DNA of 8,418 bases, taken from NCBI GenBank assembly GCA_964581295.1, contig CAZONX010000093.1, positions 1-8,418 of the forward strand. The letters run 5' to 3'. Source of the stretch: JAHEEL01 sp964581295 (GTDB taxonomy: Bacteria; Actinomycetota; Acidimicrobiia; Spongiisociales; UBA5794). Position numbers and translations under genes: made by a program. Shown here piece after piece: positions 5,981 through 8,418 of the stretch (positions within the stretch are counted from its first letter, which is position 1; the number at the start of each line of letters is the position of its first letter). The notes beneath the pieces are model-generated. The model was given only the letters and a program-made list of their open reading frames with translations. It was not told the origin of the DNA and did not search any database.

Positions 5981-6750
5981 ACCACCCGTCCAACGGGCCC
6001 GGCAGTATCGAACAGCTGCGACTCTGCGGAACCAATTCCGCTGGGATGCTGGTGGGCAAGCGATCTCATGCCGAGCCACTCGCCTTCAGGCAATCGGTGC
6101 AAAGTCAGGCCGAGATCGGGGTTGACGTACAGCCACTTGCGCCCGTCGAGTGCCATCGAGTTCCCGTTGCCAACATCCGACAGCGTCGCAGTGGCCACCG
6201 TCGATGATGTCGGTTCCCCTTCGACGACCGGGACGGCGAGCCGAACCCAAGAAAGACCCTCGCCCGGCTTGAAGAGCGAACCATCGATGGTGCGGACCTC
6301 GATTGCGTGAATGTGGAAGAAGTCGACGGTGGGCGCGGTAACCCCGGGTCGCTCCCATGAGATTGCCTCGGCCTCGTCTGGTCCGGGTGGCGACGCCCAC
6401 GGAATGGGGGAGCGGGGGATGGGCACGTCCGACATGCGGATCTTCAGTGCTGATGCTCGAGCGACGGGACCGCCGTCGGCGAAGAGAGATGCGTCGACGA
6501 CCTGGATGCGGCGACCATCGCGCACCACGTGCGTCTCGGTGTGGATCGGCGAGTCGATCGGCACGGGACGGTACAAGTCGACGGTGAGGCGCACAACCTG
6601 CATCAGGACCGCCGTGGGCACATGCTCGATTGCCCGAGCGAGCAGCCCGATCGGCGGACCGCCATGCTGGACCTCGTCCGACCAGAAGCTGCGAGTGAGG
6701 CTGGTCGGACGAAACGTATCGCCGTCCGGAGTGAAGAGCGCGGTTGGCAT
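5935..6750 (-). CDS. Acyl-CoA thioesterase family protein (TesB-like double hotdog)
   Basis: A 271-residue protein matching the thioesterase-superfamily group common in actinobacteria (4HBT_3-type double hotdog). Seen in the sequence: FWSDEVQHGGPPIGLLARAIE at about 22-42, with the typical HGG (29-31) before the first hotdog helix; RLTVDLYRPVPI at 54-65; and a C-terminal half ending with HPSGIGSAESQLFDTAG (235-251) and GRVVQSQIL (254-262). Such proteins hydrolyse acyl-CoA thioesters, with poorly known substrates. ATG 6750 is taken as the start because the conserved part begins just after it; an upstream in-frame ATG at 6798 would add residues encoded by the low-complexity repeat-like DNA. No clear ribosome site precedes 6750. 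It lies downstream of the acyl-CoA dehydrogenase on the same strand, 135 nt away, and its TAG stop is inside the end of menC, a 46-bp tail-to-tail overlap. Confidence 0.82.
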   Translation of the reverse strand: MPTALFTPDGDTFRPTSLTRSFWSDEVQHGGPPIGLLARAIEHVPTAVLMQVVRLTVDLYRPVPIDSPIHTETHVVRDGRRIQVVDASLFADGGPVARASALKIRMSDVPIPRSPIPWASPPGPDEAEAISWERPGVTAPTVDFFHIHAIEVRTIDGSLFKPGEGLSWVRLAVPVVEGEPTSSTVATATLSDVGNGNSMALDGRKWLYVNPDLGLTLHRLPEGEWLGMRSLAHQHPSGIGSAESQLFDTAGPVGRVVQSQILEPRTDSRTT

Positions 6751-6885
6751 GGACGGAAAGGTAGTCGCCAGTCGCCCGAGTCGAGGACAAAGACCCAAGG
6801 CGCTTCTGCTCGGCTACTGCTCCAGGCCAGCGACTCCAACCGACTACCGACTACCGACCACCGACTACCGACTGGCGACTCTCAG
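6751..6885. other. Intergenic region with heptamer repeats and bracketing inverted repeat
   Basis: This 135-nt gap between two minus-strand genes carries almost no protein-like signal. It contains a tandem 7-bp array at 6841-6882. The 12-bp sequence AGTCGCCAGTCG at 6763-6774 is the exact reverse complement of CGACTGGCGACT at 6869-6880, so the gap is bracketed by a repeat-derived inverted repeat. No terminator with a T-run is seen after the acyl-CoA dehydrogenase stop. Confidence 0.55.
6841..6882. repeat. Tandem 7-bp (heptamer) repeat, six units
   Basis: Six consecutive units read CGACTAC, CGACTAC, CGACCAC, CGACTAC, CGACTGG and CGACTCT. A seventh related unit, CGACTCC, lies at 6831-6837, three bases out of register. 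The array ends three bases before the stop codon of the acyl-CoA dehydrogenase (TGA at 6888-6886 on the minus strand), so it is in its 3' untranslated region. It resembles the short tandemly repeated heptamers known from other bacteria, with no assigned function. A CRISPR is excluded because there are no spacers. Confidence 0.85.
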
Positions 6886-8022
6886 TCATTCCACCGGCAG
6901 GCCGAGGCCTCTTGCGATGATCAGGCGTTGCATCTCACTGGTGCCTTCGCCGATCTCGAGCACCTTCGCGTCCCGGTAGTGGCGGGCGACGAGCGAGTCG
7001 TCGAGGAAGCCGGCACCGCCGAATACCTGGGTCGCTGAGCGGGTTGCGGAGACAGCGGCCTCGGTGGCGTAGAGCTTGGCCCGTGCAGCGGCGTGCTTGT
7101 AGGGCTGGCCGGTGTCTTTGAGCCACGCGGCCTTGTAGGTGAGAAGCCGGGCAGCCTCGGTCGCTACCTCGATGTCGGCAATCTTGAATGCAATGGCTTG
7201 ATAGGCGCCGATGGCTTTGCCGAACGAGGTGCGTTCCTTGGCATAGCCGGTTGTCTCCTCCAGGCATGCTTGCAGCACCCCGACGGCCAAGGCCGCGATC
7301 GCGATCCGGCCGTTGTCGAGGGTGGACAGGAACTGCCGGAACCCTTCCCCCCGACCACCGAGCAGGTGGTCCTCGGGAACGCGGCAGTCTTCCAACCGCA
7401 GACCGTGGGTATCAGATGCGTGCCAGCCCATCTTCTCGTATGCAGGCTCGACCTCGAGGCCCGGGGTGCCGGCTGGCACGATGATGGCGGAGATTTCATC
7501 CGGGCCGGTTCGCGCTGTGATCGTCACCAGCGACGTGATCTCAGTGCCGGAGTTGGTGATGAACGCCTTTGAACCGTTGACGACCCAGTGCCCGCCGTCG
7601 AGGTTGGCTCTGGTTCGGGTTGCACCGGCATCCGATCCCGCTCCGGGTTCGGTGAGGCCGAACGCGGCGAGGGAGCGCCCTGCGACGAGGTCGGGTAGCC
7701 ACCGCTCCCTTTGGGCATCGGTTCCGTACTCGGCGATCGGATCGATCCCGAGCCCGACCGCGGCCTCGAGAGTGATGGCAATGGACTGGTCGACGCGAGC
7801 AAGCTCTTCGATCGCAATGCACAGCGTCGTGAAATCGGACCCTGATCCGCCGTAGCGTTCGTCGAAGGGGAGCCCGAAGAGGCCGAGGTCTCCCATGTGG
7901 CGGACGGCGTCGATCGGGAACGACCGGGTTCGATCCCACTCGCGGGCGTAGGGAGCGATTTCGGCGTCGGCGAAGGCCCGCATGACCTTGCGGAATGCAA
8001 CGTGCTCTTCCTTGAACCCCAT
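6886..8022 (-). CDS. Acyl-CoA dehydrogenase
   Basis: A 378-residue FAD enzyme that forms the alpha,beta double bond of an acyl-CoA in fatty-acid or branched-chain amino-acid breakdown, passing electrons to electron-transferring flavoprotein. Domains in order are an N-terminal helical part (about 1-115), a middle beta domain (about 118-220) with FGLTEPGAGSDA (121-132), NGSKAFITNSG (149-159) and KMGWHASDT (197-205), and a C-terminal helical domain with GYAKERTSFGKAIGAYQAI (259-277) and QVFGGAGF (332-339). The catalytic base of the short-chain and butyryl-type enzymes is present as E359 in EIGEGTSEMQR (356-366), so this is unlikely to be the isovaleryl type, whose base lies elsewhere. Chain-length preference is not readable. 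ATG 8022 is preceded by GGGAGG ten bases upstream. The full family length is kept with no frameshift. It is divergent from the small membrane protein gene. Confidence 0.93.
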   Translation of the reverse strand: MGFKEEHVAFRKVMRAFADAEIAPYAREWDRTRSFPIDAVRHMGDLGLFGLPFDERYGGSGSDFTTLCIAIEELARVDQSIAITLEAAVGLGIDPIAEYGTDAQRERWLPDLVAGRSLAAFGLTEPGAGSDAGATRTRANLDGGHWVVNGSKAFITNSGTEITSLVTITARTGPDEISAIIVPAGTPGLEVEPAYEKMGWHASDTHGLRLEDCRVPEDHLLGGRGEGFRQFLSTLDNGRIAIAALAVGVLQACLEETTGYAKERTSFGKAIGAYQAIAFKIADIEVATEAARLLTYKAAWLKDTGQPYKHAAARAKLYATEAAVSATRSATQVFGGAGFLDDSLVARHYRDAKVLEIGEGTSEMQRLIIARGLGLPVE

Positions 8023-8056
8023 GCTCCGTGATCCTCCCGGTCTGCCAGTCAGCCTA

Positions 8057-8072
8057 TCTGGTCGCGACCGGA
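8057..8072. promoter_or_regulatory. Near-perfect 16-bp palindrome, candidate operator
   Basis: The sequence TCTGGTCGCGACCGGA is a palindrome apart from one mismatched pair (8059/8070); its core GGTCGCGACC at 8060-8069 is perfect. Its size and its place between two divergent genes fit a dimeric regulator such as a TetR-family repressor, which often controls acyl-CoA dehydrogenase genes. No such regulator is encoded in the window. CG-rich palindromes can arise by chance in GC-rich DNA. Confidence 0.35.
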
Positions 8073-8103
8073 GCGACTCGCTAGGGTGAAGTCAACGATC
8101 CAA

Positions 8104-8110
8104 GAGAGGA
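8104..8110 (+). promoter_or_regulatory. Ribosome binding site of the small membrane protein gene
   Basis: GAGAGGA ends six bases before the ATG at 8117, a good Shine-Dalgarno match and spacing. It supports this short gene being real and starting with MCCFF. Confidence 0.7.
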
Positions 8111-8116
8111 TTTCCT

Positions 8117-8401
8117 ATGTGTTGTTTCTTCGCTGCGTTGGTAGCGCTTGGTCCGCGTGCCGCCATCCTGGTTTGGTGGCTTGTTGATACGGCCCGGTGG
8201 GATGCTGCGTTCTCGAACTTCATCTGGGCATTCCTTGGCTTCTTCTTTCTGCCGTGGACCACGCTCTCTTGGGTTGCGGTGTGGTCGCCGAACGGACTCA
8301 CTGGATTCGACTGGGTCATCCTCGGTCTCGGGTTCTTCCTCGATCTCGCCAGCTACGGAGCGAGTGAGTACGGACGCAGGGATCGCTACGCAGCGGTCTG
8401 A
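8117..8401 (+). CDS. Small three-helix membrane protein of unknown function
   Basis: A 94-residue very hydrophobic protein beginning MCCFFAALVALGPRAAILVWW. Three membrane helices are apparent at about 3-22, 35-56 and 64-80, followed by a short basic tail (GRRDRYAAV, 86-94). The first loop has WLVDTARWD (21-29), the second helix ends in FFFLPWTTLSWV (42-53), and NGLTGFDWVILGLGFFLDLASYG (59-81) is rich in aromatic residues. From memory, similar small proteins starting MCCF and sharing the LPWTT and GFDW features are found in actinobacterial genomes without a known function; this recollection was not checked. A good ribosome site and a codon pattern like that of the neighbours support a real gene. 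There is no signal-peptide cleavage site. The paired N-terminal cysteines are unusual, but no lipobox or metal motif is formed. Confidence 0.75.
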   Translation: MCCFFAALVALGPRAAILVWWLVDTARWDAAFSNFIWAFLGFFFLPWTTLSWVAVWSPNGLTGFDWVILGLGFFLDLASYGASEYGRRDRYAAV

Positions 8402-8418
8402 GGCACGACAGCTTCGGC
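8402..8418. other. Short right-edge remainder
   Basis: Seventeen bases follow the TGA of the small membrane protein gene. They are too short to interpret, and no terminator hairpin is visible within them. Confidence 0.5.

Larger units (their letters stand above)
8023..8116. other. Divergent intergenic region between acyl-CoA dehydrogenase and small membrane protein
   Basis: Ninety-four bases separate the two divergent start codons, so both promoters and any shared operator must lie here. GGGAGG (8038-8033, minus) serves the dehydrogenase and GAGAGGA (8104-8110, plus) the membrane protein. TAGGGT at 8082-8087 has the shape of a -10 box for the rightward gene, but the matching -35 position is poor. 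A palindrome at 8057-8072 lies between the two. Confidence 0.5.

Noticed and set aside
5985..5997. Terminator hairpin after menC (CCCGT, loop CCA, ACGGG)
   Set aside because: The 5-bp stem has no T-run and lies within the thioesterase coding sequence.
6751..6839. Small protein gene or longer thioesterase start at 6798
   Set aside because: The added residues derive from the repeat-like DNA and precede the conserved N-terminus; no ribosome site supports it.
6841..6882. CRISPR array
   Set aside because: The units are 7 bp, directly tandem and without spacers.

Overview
Organism. The window is GC-rich chromosomal DNA with several GTG starts, very tight gene packing and no phage, transposon, tRNA or rRNA signal. 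A coenzyme-F420-type (deazaflavin-dependent) reductase, a menaquinone-pathway enzyme and a family of small actinobacterial-looking membrane proteins together suggest Actinomycetota, possibly a less-studied lineage such as Acidimicrobiia. The phylum is a moderately firm inference; the class is a guess.

Layout. (1) Positions 1-383, minus strand: a deazaflavin-dependent nitroreductase-family protein cut by the left edge. (2) 384-625: a divergent control region with a perfect 9-bp GC-rich hairpin. (3) 626-2371, plus strand: a SulP anion transporter with a C-terminal STAS domain. (4) 2424-4940, plus strand: a complete group II ECF-type cobalt/nickel transporter in the order CbiM, PDGLE-type CbiN-like subunit, CbiQ, CbiO, with 4-nt start/stop overlaps at each junction. 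(5) 4925-5980, plus strand: o-succinylbenzoate synthase (MenC), whose start lies inside the end of cbiO. (6) 5935-6750, minus strand: an acyl-CoA thioesterase-like protein whose 3' end overlaps the 3' end of menC by 46 bp. (7) 6751-6885: a gap containing a 7-bp tandem repeat and a matching 12-bp inverted repeat. (8) 6886-8022, minus strand: an acyl-CoA dehydrogenase. (9) 8023-8116: a short divergent control region with a near-perfect 16-bp palindrome. (10) 8117-8401, plus strand: a small three-helix membrane protein of unknown function.

How the genes work together. The plus-strand block 2424-5980 looks like one transcription unit that builds a Co2+/Ni2+ importer and, coupled to its last subunit, one enzyme of menaquinone synthesis. 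The SulP gene lies only 52 nt upstream in the same direction and may be read through. The minus-strand pair (acyl-CoA dehydrogenase then thioesterase) fits acyl-CoA catabolism; imported cobalt could feed B12-dependent steps of such pathways, but nothing in the window shows that link. I see no clearly new multi-gene system. The points most worth checking are the transporter-menC coupling, the acidic loop of the PDGLE subunit, the heptamer repeat and the two palindromic sites in the divergent intergenic regions.
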